A stretch of DNA of 24,546 nucleotides from JAKFWF01 sp031429105 (GCA_031429105.1 JANOYV010000012.1:1-24546); one strand, 5' to 3'. Shown: positions 1 through 7,607, counted from the stretch's first letter. Notes: generated by a model from the letters alone, not told the origin. Numbers and translations: made by a program.

Positions 1-63
1 GTCAAGTAAGCGGGCCACGAACCGTAAGCGCTCTTCCATCACCGAACTCTCTTTCCACGGCAT
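1..63 (-). CDS. IS481-family transposase, N-terminal 21 codons (runs off the left edge)
   Basis: Reading leftward from an ATG at 63, the frame is open to the window edge and gives MPWKESSVMEERLRFVARLL plus D. This is the characteristic start of IS481-type DDE transposases (integrase-core, HTH-leading), which catalyse cut-and-paste or copy-paste movement of the element. A strong purine-rich ribosome site (GGGAGGTGGAG) sits directly before the ATG. Only the first part of the HTH region is visible, so whether the gene is intact cannot be judged. The family call rests on recognition of the N-terminal motif and on the repeated element end just upstream. Confidence 0.75.
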   Translation of the reverse strand, partial: MPWKESSVMEERLRFVARLLD

Positions 64-140
64 CTCCACCTCCCGCAAAATCGCGAAAAGTGTTACCTAT
101 GTGTCCGGTACGTTCTGTCACCTATGTCTCGGGTCGCTCA
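64..140. mobile_element. Outer end of the IS481-type element with two iterated terminal motifs
   Basis: Between the transposase start and unrelated DNA lie two near-identical 18-bp motifs: TGTTACCTATGTGTCCGG at 91-108 and TGTCACCTATGTCTCGGG at 116-133, offset by 25 bp. Such iterated copies are typical of transposase-binding sites at insertion-sequence ends. The outer boundary is probably near 140 (the opposite strand starts TGAGCGACCC there), but the partner end and target duplication are outside the window, so the exact end is not proven. Confidence 0.55.
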
Positions 141-224
141 CTTTGATTTTGTTTGATAAAAATTCAATTTTTCAAACGTGCTGCGGATTGCCATGGGGCA
201 GCGGTACCGATCGGCAGTCTCAAT

Positions 225-266
225 CCTCAATCAATGTCATCGTTAGTCCCTCAATCAATGTCATCG
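225..266. repeat. Short direct repeat, 18 bp with 24-bp period
   Basis: CCTCAATCAATGTCATCG occurs at 225-242 and again, identically, at 249-266. The stretch 141-351 around it has no credible gene; it starts AT-rich (141-180) and ends at the racemase stop codon. The repeat may be a slipped duplication left by mobile-element activity or a binding-site pair; nothing in the sequence decides between them. Confidence 0.6.
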
Positions 267-351
267 ATCGTCGTCCGAATAAGGCCGCCCATACCCTTGC
301 ATTGTGCGACGACGGTAATAGTAAATGTGGCGGAAGAAATCCGCGACCCAG

Positions 352-1059
352 TTACAGCAACCGCGTGACGAGGCTTGATAGGGAGTCCAGAATGTCCGGA
401 CGCTGATCGCCGAGCTTTTCTTCGATCACTGAAAACTCGGTACAACACACCAGCACAACCTCCGCCCCGGCACCGAACAACGTCTGCTTGAGTGCCTGGT
501 AATCGGCCAGAACTTTGCTGCTTAGATCACCGGTCTTGACCGCACGAATGGTCGCCAACGCGGTCGCGTCACCGCCCGCATCGCAGTAGATCGGTACAAG
601 ATCTGAATCTCGGCACTTGTCGTCAAAGATGCCAATGCGCCTGAGCGCTGGCGAGCCGAGCACCCCAAACCGGACAGTGCCGCTCGAGGCCGTATTGCGC
701 ACGTCGGCCAGCGCTGCATCGATCATGTCGATAAAAGGGATGTTCACCGCATCGCGTATGGCGGAAGCAAATGCGTGCGCTGTGTTGCACGGCATTGCGA
801 GCATGGTCGCGCCAGACCGCTCCAGTCCGCGCGCCATGCCGACGAGTGTGGCTGTCGGATCAACCGACCCGCCTTCGAGCAGGAACGCAATGCGCGACGG
901 CACCTTTGGATTATTGTCGACCAGAATGCGCACATGATCACTGTCGTCGCGCGCGGGCGTACGGCGAATGATCTGCCGCATCAGTTCGACAGTCGCCTCG
1001 GGTCCCATGCCGCCGATGATACCGATCACACGTTCGGCCGAGGCGCTGTCTTTCGCCAT
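352..1059 (-). CDS. Asp/Glu/hydantoin-racemase family protein, candidate cysteate racemase
   Basis: A 235-residue member of the cofactor-independent aspartate/glutamate racemase family. The N-terminal VIGIIGGMGPEAT motif, the first catalytic cysteine in PCNTAH (C91) and the second in CCTEF (C206) are all present, so the two-base mechanism for inverting an alpha-carbon appears intact. The ATG at 1059 is preferred over a longer upstream start because it follows the TAA of the sulfo-lyase gene by one base (TAA-A-ATG), indicating translational coupling; family homologues also begin about here. It is last in the sulfonate operon. Racemisation of an acidic amino acid is known for the family. That the substrate is cysteate, a sulfonic analogue of aspartate, is an inference from the adjoining cuyA-like gene. 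Ordinary aspartate or glutamate racemase activity is the alternative. Confidence 0.85.
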   Translation of the reverse strand: MAKDSASAERVIGIIGGMGPEATVELMRQIIRRTPARDDSDHVRILVDNNPKVPSRIAFLLEGGSVDPTATLVGMARGLERSGATMLAMPCNTAHAFASAIRDAVNIPFIDMIDAALADVRNTASSGTVRFGVLGSPALRRIGIFDDKCRDSDLVPIYCDAGGDATALATIRAVKTGDLSSKVLADYQALKQTLFGAGAEVVLVCCTEFSVIEEKLGDQRPDILDSLSSLVTRLL

Positions 1060-1060
1060 T

Positions 1061-2074
1061 TTATGCTCGATATCCGGGGAGACCGAAGGTGTCTGGGTAG
1101 CCGAACAGGCCAACCGATCCGCCGGTATGAAGAAACACGACGTTGTCCGTCTTCTTGAAGTGGCCCTTGGTTACGAGGTCGATCAGGCCGGCCATGCCCT
1201 TGCCGGAATAGACAGGATCGAGAAGAATGCCTTCGACATTCGCCATGAGCTTGACTGCCTCTACCATGCCCTCGGTCGGCAGGCCGTAACCTTGCCCGAC
1301 ATAGTCGCAATTGGCGACCACCTGTCCACGTTTGACAACGCCCGGCAGGCCCAGAAAAGCAGCGGTCTTCTCGGCCAGCGCAAAGACGTTTGCTTCCTGC
1401 TTATCCTTCGGTGCCCGAACACCAATGCCAAGCACGGGAATGCCACTGTTCAGCGCGGCAAGGCCCGTCACGAGGCCCGCTTGCGTGCCAGCGCTGCCCG
1501 TTGCATGCACGAGATGATCAATCCTGAGGCCCAGTTCATTCGCCTGTGCCAGGAGTTCGATCGCGCAATTGACGTAGCCAAGCGCGCCGACCGGATTGGA
1601 GCCGCCGCCCGGGATGATGTAGGGGCGATGACCCTTCTTCTTCTGGTCAGCTGCGAGAACCTCCATCTCGGCCTGCATGTCCGTGCCGCCCGGCCGCTTC
1701 GAGATTGAAGCGCCATGCAATTGGTCGAGCAGTACGTTGCCGTTGAGGTTATAGGCTGGATCTTCGAAGCCCGTGCGATCTTCCAAGAGGATATGACATT
1801 TCATACCGAGTTTTGCAGCGGCGGCAGCCGTCTGCCGCGCATGGTTCGATTGCGTGGCACCTTGCGTAATGACGACATCGGCCTTCTGCGCAATGGCTTC
1901 GGCCATCAGATATTCGAGTTTGCGCGTCTTGTTGCCGCCCGACGACAATCCGGTGCAATCGTCGCGCTTGATCCAGAGGCTCGGACCGCCGAGGTGTTTG
2001 CTCAAGGCTTCCATCGGCTCAAGCGGGGTTGGCAGGTGGCCGAGCCGAACTCTGGGATAACGGGCGAGGTTCAT
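1061..2074 (-). CDS. cuyA: PLP-dependent L-cysteate sulfo-lyase (D-cysteine desulfhydrase family)
   Basis: A 337-residue fold-type II PLP enzyme of the ACC deaminase/D-cysteine desulfhydrase group. Visible landmarks are IKRDDCTGL, the PLP lysine in GGNKTRKLEY (about K49), QGATQSNHARQ, the phosphate-binding loop IPGGGSNPVGALGYVN, TGSAGTQAGL, DPVYSGKGMAGL and the terminal FLHTGG. Overall wording matches CuyA-type L-cysteate sulfo-lyases (L-cysteate to pyruvate, sulfite and ammonium) more closely than enterobacterial DcyD as I recall them, and the taurine-type transporter and HpsN-like dehydrogenase in the same operon fit that use. D-cysteine desulfhydrase is the main alternative; the two are not separable by motif alone. 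It is cytoplasmic, lies 28 bp after the aminotransferase gene and is coupled to the racemase gene. Confidence 0.8.
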   Translation of the reverse strand: MNLARYPRVRLGHLPTPLEPMEALSKHLGGPSLWIKRDDCTGLSSGGNKTRKLEYLMAEAIAQKADVVITQGATQSNHARQTAAAAAKLGMKCHILLEDRTGFEDPAYNLNGNVLLDQLHGASISKRPGGTDMQAEMEVLAADQKKKGHRPYIIPGGGSNPVGALGYVNCAIELLAQANELGLRIDHLVHATGSAGTQAGLVTGLAALNSGIPVLGIGVRAPKDKQEANVFALAEKTAAFLGLPGVVKRGQVVANCDYVGQGYGLPTEGMVEAVKLMANVEGILLDPVYSGKGMAGLIDLVTKGHFKKTDNVVFLHTGGSVGLFGYPDTFGLPGYRA

Positions 2075-2102
2075 GAGGTATACTCCGGGTTTGACGTGTG
2101 TT

Positions 2103-3356
2103 TCATGGAATTGGGATCGCTTCTGATTGGTGCATGTGATGGTGCGATGCCGTTGCGATGTTCAGTTGTTCGTCGATTATGCCGACAATCACGTCGCACG
2201 CTTCACGCGGCAGATCGAGGGGGATGCGCATGTCGCAGAGACGATCAAGGGCTGAGAGCGTGGCCGGTGGTGTGTAGGTATTCGTCACATAACCCCACTG
2301 ACCCGAGAGAGATGTGTATCCCTTCGGCTCGGTGCTGCCGAACCATTTCAAGTAAACGCCGCGCTGCCGACACGTGGTAAGGAATTCGGCAAGCGCTGCT
2401 TCAGTCAAACCGCGGACCCGAAACTGGATCGAGCTTTGCACATAGGCTTCTGCCTGCGGACGGGTCGGCAATTCGAGCCCTGGGATCCGAGCAAGCAGCA
2501 TTGCCAGCCGATCGTGCCGATCGTTCCAAATGCGTGCGCGCTCAGTCAATAGGCCGATCTGAGGACGTGCAACGGCGGCGGTCAAATTCGACATGCGCAT
2601 CGAGAAGTTGGGCGTTATGTCCTTCCAGCGTGCGAAGACCTCTGATCCAGGTCGCGAACGGTGCTGCTCGTACAACATGTAGCTGCCCGAGTAGAGGATC
2701 GCGCGGGCAGCGATATTCTCGTCGTCGGTCACCAGCAGTCCACCCTCGCCGGCGTTGATATGTTTGTAGGCCTGCAAACTGAAGCAGCCGACCTTGCCGA
2801 AGCGCCCTGATGGTACGCCTGCCCAACTGGCGCCCATCGTGTGCGCGCAATCCTCGATCACGGTGATGCCAAGGCGGTCTGCAATCTCCATCACGCCGCC
2901 CATGTCGGAGATGTGCCCGCGCATGTGCGACAGCAGCAGATGTTTCGCGCCGGACTGCAGCGCCTTGTGTTCCAAGTCGCCTAAGTCGATCACCAGATCA
3001 GGTGTGATCTCGACAAACACGTGCTCGGCACCGGCGTGCGCAACGGCGCCTGGAACCGGCGCAAGCGTGAACGCATTCATCAGCACCTTGTCGCCAGGCT
3101 TCACGCCGGAGCAAACGAGCGCCAGAAACATCGAGCTGCCGCATGAATTGACAGCGATGCAATACTTTGCGCCAACCGATGCTGCGAACTCCTCCTCTAA
3201 CAACGACGCCTCGGAGCGATCACCGAGCGTTTCGCCGTAGCGGTGCAACCAGCCGGACTGCAGGACATCCACGGCGCGGCTAATGCCTGTGGCCGGAATG
3301 GAGGGCGGCTGCGATAGGTCAATCAGCGGCGTGTCTGTAATTGGGGTCAAGGTCAC
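2103..3356 (-). CDS. DegT/DnrJ/EryC1-family PLP aminotransferase
   Basis: A 417-residue fold-type I PLP enzyme. Diagnostic elements are the cofactor-binding NSCGSSMFLAL segment (about 70-80), the ring-nitrogen aspartate in VIEDCAH (D169), the histidine of HTMGA, and the Schiff-base lysine in SLQAYKHINAGEGG (K198). The C-terminal domain carries the family's R-x-S-N-L pattern. Family members aminate keto-sugars or related carbonyls, usually from glutamate. The start is a GTG at 3356 inside a GTGA overlap with the stop of the upstream dehydrogenase, so the two are co-translated. There are no sugar-nucleotide or antibiotic genes nearby, which makes a normal DegT role unlikely. I infer a role in moving an amino group on or off a C3 sulfonate; the substrate is unknown. 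Confidence 0.85.
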   Translation of the reverse strand: MTLTPITDTPLIDLSQPPSIPATGISRAVDVLQSGWLHRYGETLGDRSEASLLEEEFAASVGAKYCIAVNSCGSSMFLALVCSGVKPGDKVLMNAFTLAPVPGAVAHAGAEHVFVEITPDLVIDLGDLEHKALQSGAKHLLLSHMRGHISDMGGVMEIADRLGITVIEDCAHTMGASWAGVPSGRFGKVGCFSLQAYKHINAGEGGLLVTDDENIAARAILYSGSYMLYEQHRSRPGSEVFARWKDITPNFSMRMSNLTAAVARPQIGLLTERARIWNDRHDRLAMLLARIPGLELPTRPQAEAYVQSSIQFRVRGLTEAALAEFLTTCRQRGVYLKWFGSTEPKGYTSLSGQWGYVTNTYTPPATLSALDRLCDMRIPLDLPREACDVIVGIIDEQLNIATASHHHMHQSEAIPIP

Positions 3357-4666
3357 GCTTCAATAGGCCTCCCCTTGTCGAAGGTCTGATCCGGAAAATA
3401 CTTGTCCAACCGGATATCGGCCGAGCGCGCATGGCCTTCCATGCCTTCCATCCGCGAGATCCGGGCGGTCGCGAGCGCCACATTGCGCATGCCGTCGCGC
3501 GACATGCGTTGCCAACTGAGCGGTTTCAAGAACTTGTGCACCGACAAACCGGCCGAGTAGCGACCCGCTCCCTTGGTCGGCAGAATGTGATTGGTACCTG
3601 TGGCCTTGTCACCGAATGCAACGGTCGTCTCTTCGCCGAGGAACAACGATCCGTAATTCGTGAGGTTGGCAAGCCACCAGTTGAGATCTGTCGCCTGCAC
3701 CTGAAGATGCTCGGCAGCGTATCGGTCGGACACCTCGACGAGTTCCTCGCGCGTGTCGGCAACGATGACTTCGGCATAATCGCGCCAAGCTGCCGCCGCT
3801 GCATCTCGCGCCGGGGCAGGCAACGTCGCGATCAGGCCAGGGATGCGCGCCATGACAGCCTCGGCCAGCGGTTGAGAGGTCGTGAACAACCAGCCTGGGC
3901 TTTCATGCCCATGCTCGATCTGGCCGACGATATCAGCCGCCACGATGTCGGCATCGGCGGTGCCATCGGCAATGATTGCGACTTCGGAGGGGCCGGCGAT
4001 TACGTCGATGCCAACTTGTCCGAACAGCATGCGTTTTGCTTCGGCGACATACTTGTTGCCAGGACCGACGATGACGTCCGCTGGCTTGCCCGTGAACAGC
4101 CCCTGAGCCATTGCCGCAATCGCCTGCACGCCGCCAAGCGTGATAATCACATCGGCGCCAGCGACCTTCATCGCATAAAGTACATACGGGTGAATGCCTT
4201 CGCCGCGATAGGGGGCTGAACAAGCGATCACCGTCTTCACGCCAGCAGCGCGCGCGGTTGCGATTGACATGTAGGCAGATGCAATGTGCGCATAGCGGCC
4301 GGTCGGTACGTAGCAACCGGCAACATTGATGGGCACAAGCTTTTGCCCAGCTTTGACGCCCGGCGACAATTCGATTTCGAAGTCGTGGATGCTGGCGCGC
4401 TGTGCCTGGGCAAATCGGCGGACACGGTCCGCCGCGTAATCGATATCGCGCTTGTCCTGTTGTGGAATGTCGCGCGTGCGACGCTCGATCTCGGCTGACG
4501 AGACGATAATTTCGCCGCTCCATTTGTCGAGCGTTCGGGCGTAGCTTCGCACGGCCTGTTCGCCGCCCGTTGCGATGACAGCCAACATTTCAGACACCAC
4601 CGCTTGGGCGTTGCCGCTTTCCGTGTCGGGTGTCTTAGTCGCTTTTTTTAGATAGGTGACGGTCAT
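3353..4666 (-). CDS. hpsN: HpsN-type sulfopropanediol 3-dehydrogenase (histidinol dehydrogenase family)
   Basis: A 437-residue zinc- and NAD-dependent four-electron dehydrogenase of the HisD family, which oxidises a primary alcohol through the aldehyde to the acid. Counterparts of the HisD zinc ligands are Q249 and H252 (VGQIEHGHES), D353 (FGDKATGTNH) and H412 (EGHARSAD); the catalytic Glu-His pair is E319-H320 (AAEHLQVQ). The wording NVAGCYVPTGRYAHIASAYM and IHPYVLYA resembles HpsN, the (R)-2,3-dihydroxypropane-1-sulfonate dehydrogenase, rather than biosynthetic HisD, and no other his gene is present. The start has a GGGAG ribosome site. It lies 19 bp after tauC and overlaps the aminotransferase gene. 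The product could be sulfolactate, or cysteate if the substrate is the amino-alcohol cysteinolate, a chemistry analogous to histidinol oxidation. Confidence 0.8.
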   Translation of the reverse strand: MTVTYLKKATKTPDTESGNAQAVVSEMLAVIATGGEQAVRSYARTLDKWSGEIIVSSAEIERRTRDIPQQDKRDIDYAADRVRRFAQAQRASIHDFEIELSPGVKAGQKLVPINVAGCYVPTGRYAHIASAYMSIATARAAGVKTVIACSAPYRGEGIHPYVLYAMKVAGADVIITLGGVQAIAAMAQGLFTGKPADVIVGPGNKYVAEAKRMLFGQVGIDVIAGPSEVAIIADGTADADIVAADIVGQIEHGHESPGWLFTTSQPLAEAVMARIPGLIATLPAPARDAAAAAWRDYAEVIVADTREELVEVSDRYAAEHLQVQATDLNWWLANLTNYGSLFLGEETTVAFGDKATGTNHILPTKGAGRYSAGLSVHKFLKPLSWQRMSRDGMRNVALATARISRMEGMEGHARSADIRLDKYFPDQTFDKGRPIEA

Positions 4667-4685
4667 AGAGTGCTCCCGCCGCTGG

Positions 4686-5540
4686 TCATGCTTTGCCTTT
4701 CCAGGGCACAGCCTTGTGTTCGATCCACCGCATCAGAATTTCGAACAAGTAAGCGACGAGGCCAATCGTCAAAATGCCGAGAATCACGACGTCAGTGCGC
4801 AGGAAATTCGATGCGTTGAAGACCATCTTGCCGAGGCCAGCGTCTGCCGCGACCATTTCAGCGGCAACCAGCGTGGTCCAACCGACGCCCATGCCGATCC
4901 GCAGCCCGACGAGAATTTCCGGCAAGGCGCCGGGCATGATCACGTGCCAGATCACCTGATTGCGCGAAGCACCCATGGAAAGGGCTGCCTGGATCTGCTC
5001 CTGGCTGACCGAACGCACGCCTGCGCGTGCGGCGAGCGCCACGGGCGCGAAAATCGACAGGAACAGTAGTAGGATCTTGGCCTGCTCGCCGATGCCGAAC
5101 CAGATGATCATCAACGGCAGGTAGGCCAATGGCGGCAACGGTCGGTAAAATTCGATCGGCGGATCGAAAATGCCGCGCGCGATCCGGGATACACCCATTG
5201 CGATGCCAATCGGAATACCGATGACGACCGCGAGCAGGAAAGCCGAGAAGACGCGGTACATGCTCCACAGGAAATGCACCCACAAGGTGTGATTGTCGAG
5301 GTCGCCGGCCACCGCCTGTTTAAAGGCGAACCAGATCGCCTCGGGCTTCGGCAAGAACAGCGGCTTGATCCAACCCATGTGGGTCGACACCCACCAGAGC
5401 GCGAAGAAACCGGCAATGCTGACGCCATTGAGCACGAGGCTCGAGCCTTCGCCCATAATGCGGTATCGACTGGTCTTTTGCTTTCCGCGCGGCGCCCGAG
5501 CGATGTTTGGCTGTGGTGCTGCGACTGTCGGGTCCGCCAT
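4686..5540 (-). CDS. tauC: Taurine/sulfonate ABC transporter permease
   Basis: A 284-residue inner-membrane permease of the TauC/SsuC (binding-protein-dependent transport inner-membrane) family. After a basic, Pro/Ala-rich cytoplasmic N-terminus (to about residue 30) there are roughly six hydrophobic segments. The cytoplasmic EAA loop, which docks on the ATPase, is seen near the C-terminus around LPEILVGLRIGMGVGWTTLV. The ATG at 5540 lies only 4 bp beyond the tauB stop and has little ribosome site of its own, so translation is probably coupled. It forms the pore for the substrate delivered by the TauA-like protein. SsuC or another aliphatic sulfonate permease cannot be excluded by sequence alone. 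Confidence 0.9.
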   Translation of the reverse strand: MADPTVAAPQPNIARAPRGKQKTSRYRIMGEGSSLVLNGVSIAGFFALWWVSTHMGWIKPLFLPKPEAIWFAFKQAVAGDLDNHTLWVHFLWSMYRVFSAFLLAVVIGIPIGIAMGVSRIARGIFDPPIEFYRPLPPLAYLPLMIIWFGIGEQAKILLLFLSIFAPVALAARAGVRSVSQEQIQAALSMGASRNQVIWHVIMPGALPEILVGLRIGMGVGWTTLVAAEMVAADAGLGKMVFNASNFLRTDVVILGILTIGLVAYLFEILMRWIEHKAVPWKGKA

Positions 5541-5544
5541 GTGA

Positions 5545-6384
5545 TCAGTTCTCGGCTGAAACGGGTTGGGCTGTCGGCCGACGCTGAATATCAGCGAGCA
5601 CGGTTTCGCGCATCCTGATGAAATCGGGTTCCGATTTCACGGCCCGCGCATCTCGCGACTTAATGAAACGCCGTCCGAAATCGAGTTCATAGATTTTTTC
5701 GATTTTACCGGGCCGGGGCGTCATGACGATCAAACGGGTGGCGAGGAACAAAGCTTCTTCCACCGAGTGGGTAATGAAAAAGACCATCTTGCCGGTCCGG
5801 TGCCACACATCGAGGATCAGCTCCTGCACCGTTTCGCGGGTCAGGGCATCGAGTGCGCCGAGCGGCTCATCCATCAACAGCACTTCCGGGTCCGATGCCA
5901 GCGCACGCGCAATGCCGACGCGCTGCTGCATGCCGCCCGACAACTCGTAGATCATCTTCTTCTCGAAGCCCTGCAGCTCGACCAAGGCGAGCTTCTGTTC
6001 CGCAATTGCATAGCGCTCGTCACCGGACATGCCACGCATCTTGAGCCCGAAGGCGACGTTATCTATAACGTTGAGCCACGGCATCAGAGCATGCTTTTGG
6101 AACACCACGCCGCGATCAGCACCTGGCCCGATCACGGGTCGGCCATCGAGCAAGATCTCGCCTTCAGTTGGCGGCAGGAAGCCAGCCAGCACCGACAGTA
6201 AAGTGGTCTTGCCACACCCCGAAGCACCGATGGCAACGATGAAGTCGCCTTCGTTCATCTCGAGATTAACCCGCGAGAGGGCATCCACGTAACCGTCGCG
6301 CACCTCATAGCGAACGGTCAAATCGCTGATCTTAAGCGTTGACTTGGCATTGCCATGGCTGAGCGGATCGGCTTGGTACGACAC
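5545..6384 (-). CDS. tauB: Taurine/sulfonate ABC transporter ATPase
   Basis: Cytoplasmic ABC ATPase of the nitrate/sulfonate/taurine (TauB/SsuB) type. Walker A GASGCGKTT, the Q-loop VFQKHALMPW, the signature LSGGMQQRVGIARAL, Walker B VLLMDEPLGALD and the switch histidine in THSVEEA are all intact. The proposed start is a GTG at 6384 with GAGG six bases upstream; a TTG at 6411 would add nine residues but has no comparable ribosome site. The length (279 residues) is slightly above the usual 250-260 because of a C-terminal tail. It powers uptake with the flanking tauA and tauC products. A 10-bp stem lies in the tauA-tauB gap. Confidence 0.9.
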   Translation of the reverse strand: MSYQADPLSHGNAKSTLKISDLTVRYEVRDGYVDALSRVNLEMNEGDFIVAIGASGCGKTTLLSVLAGFLPPTEGEILLDGRPVIGPGADRGVVFQKHALMPWLNVIDNVAFGLKMRGMSGDERYAIAEQKLALVELQGFEKKMIYELSGGMQQRVGIARALASDPEVLLMDEPLGALDALTRETVQELILDVWHRTGKMVFFITHSVEEALFLATRLIVMTPRPGKIEKIYELDFGRRFIKSRDARAVKSEPDFIRMRETVLADIQRRPTAQPVSAEN

Positions 6385-6434
6385 GAGGAACCTCGAGTGC
6401 AAGTCAATCAATAGGCGCTGGCAATTAGCGCCGG

Positions 6435-6473
6435 ATGCGACGAGCGCTTGCTGGCGGCAAACCCTCGTCGCAT
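6435..6473 (-). promoter_or_regulatory. Intercistronic hairpin between tauA and tauB
   Basis: ATGCGACGAG (6435-6444) pairs perfectly with CTCGTCGCAT (6464-6473), leaving a 19-base loop. A second, 6-bp stem, GGCGCT/AGCGCC, lies at 6414-6432. There is no following T-run, so a simple terminator is unlikely. Stems after binding-protein genes commonly protect the upstream message and give the binding protein a higher yield than the ATPase and permease; that role here is inferred. Confidence 0.5.
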
Positions 6474-6481
6474 ACGCAGGC

Positions 6482-7489
6482 TTACTTGGCAGCCGCTGCC
6501 GCGTATTCAGGGTTCACAAAGCCACCAAAATCCTTCGGGATATCGGTGATGCGACCCTGTTCCTTCAGGAATGCCGCCGTGTTGGCCATGGCCTTGGCGA
6601 CGCCGCTTGCAGCACCACCACCGAGCCATTTGTCGGAGGCTTGCTCGGCAGCGGTCGGATAGCCGTAGTCGGCCAGGGCTGCCGGAACGTCCTTGGGATC
6701 AGCGCCGACGACTTTGGCAATGGTCTTCACCAGATTGCTATCGGCCGTGTACTTTGCCTTCTCGGCTTTGTACGCGGCATCGGCCTTTGCCATTTCGCGC
6801 ACGAGTGCCGTGACAAACTCTGTGTTCTTCGCGGCCCAGGCTTTGTTGACCATCAGGGCATCGAAGGTTGGCGCACCCTGCTTGGCGATATCAGATGACG
6901 AAATGATCTTTTTGCCGCCCATGCCACGGATCTTCGACAAGACCGGGTCCCAGATGAAGGTGCCGTCGATATCGCCACGTTCCCAGGCTGCCGCTATTTC
7001 CGGCGGCCGCATATTCATGATCTGAACTTCCTTCGGATTGAGACCAGCTTTGGTGATCGCAAACATCAGCTGATAGTGGGCGGTTGACGCGAGCGGCGTC
7101 GCGATTTTCTTGCCCTTCAAATCGTTGATCGATTTGATCCCAGACTTTTCTGACACAACGAGTTGTTCAGCATCGTTGATGTCGTCAATGATCCAGACGA
7201 TCTGCACGTCGAGGCCGGTCGCAGCAGCTGTAGTTGCTGGCGATGATCCAACCTCGCCGATCGGTACTTCGCCCGACGCCATGGCCTTGATCACATCGCC
7301 ACCGCCGCCGAACATCTTCCAATTGATCTTGTAGCCGGTTGCCTTCTCGACGGCACCGGCTGCCTGCTGCACCCGGAACGGGACGATCATGTCTTGGTGG
7401 GCGATGGTGACTTCTTTTGTCTGCGCTTGAACCGCTGCAGTGCCAAGTACGCATGCAAACGGCAGTGCGAGTAGGCTTACGTATTTCAT
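6482..7489 (-). CDS. tauA: Taurine/sulfonate ABC transporter periplasmic substrate-binding protein
   Basis: A 335-residue periplasmic binding protein of the TauA/SsuA (NMT1-like) family. The first 22 residues form a Sec signal peptide, with a hydrophobic core (VSLLALPFACVLGTAAV) and an AQA cleavage site before QTKEV. Mature-region landmarks are IAHQDMIVPFRVQQAAG, the ligand-loop segment GEVGSSPATTAAATG, the DLKGKKIATP motif and the WERGDIDGTFIWDP segment, all typical of TauA. AGAGGG eight bases before the ATG is a strong ribosome site. It is the first gene of the sulfonate operon, and the putative LacI operator and promoter lie 120-160 bp upstream. The ligand is probably an amino- or hydroxy-sulfonate; taurine itself is not implied because no taurine-degrading gene is nearby. 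Confidence 0.9.
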   Translation of the reverse strand: MKYVSLLALPFACVLGTAAVQAQTKEVTIAHQDMIVPFRVQQAAGAVEKATGYKINWKMFGGGGDVIKAMASGEVPIGEVGSSPATTAAATGLDVQIVWIIDDINDAEQLVVSEKSGIKSINDLKGKKIATPLASTAHYQLMFAITKAGLNPKEVQIMNMRPPEIAAAWERGDIDGTFIWDPVLSKIRGMGGKKIISSSDIAKQGAPTFDALMVNKAWAAKNTEFVTALVREMAKADAAYKAEKAKYTADSNLVKTIAKVVGADPKDVPAALADYGYPTAAEQASDKWLGGGAASGVAKAMANTAAFLKEQGRITDIPKDFGGFVNPEYAAAAAK

Positions 7490-7607
7490 GACATATCCCT
7501 CTGACGACCAACAGTTTCGCGGGAAGCAGTGACCCAGGTGGCAGTTGCCGCCTCGGCTATTTTAAGCATTCGACGAGTCGTGCGCTTGAGTGGTGAACGA
7601 ATAAAAA

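Noticed and set aside
968..1708. Long plus-strand open frame opposite the sulfo-lyase and racemase genes
   Set aside because: It is antisense to genes with clear family motifs and has no recognisable domain; high GC makes such shadow frames common.
3353..4666. Annotation as biosynthetic histidinol dehydrogenase (hisD)
   Set aside because: No his genes are nearby, and the wording and operon context match HpsN-type enzymes better.
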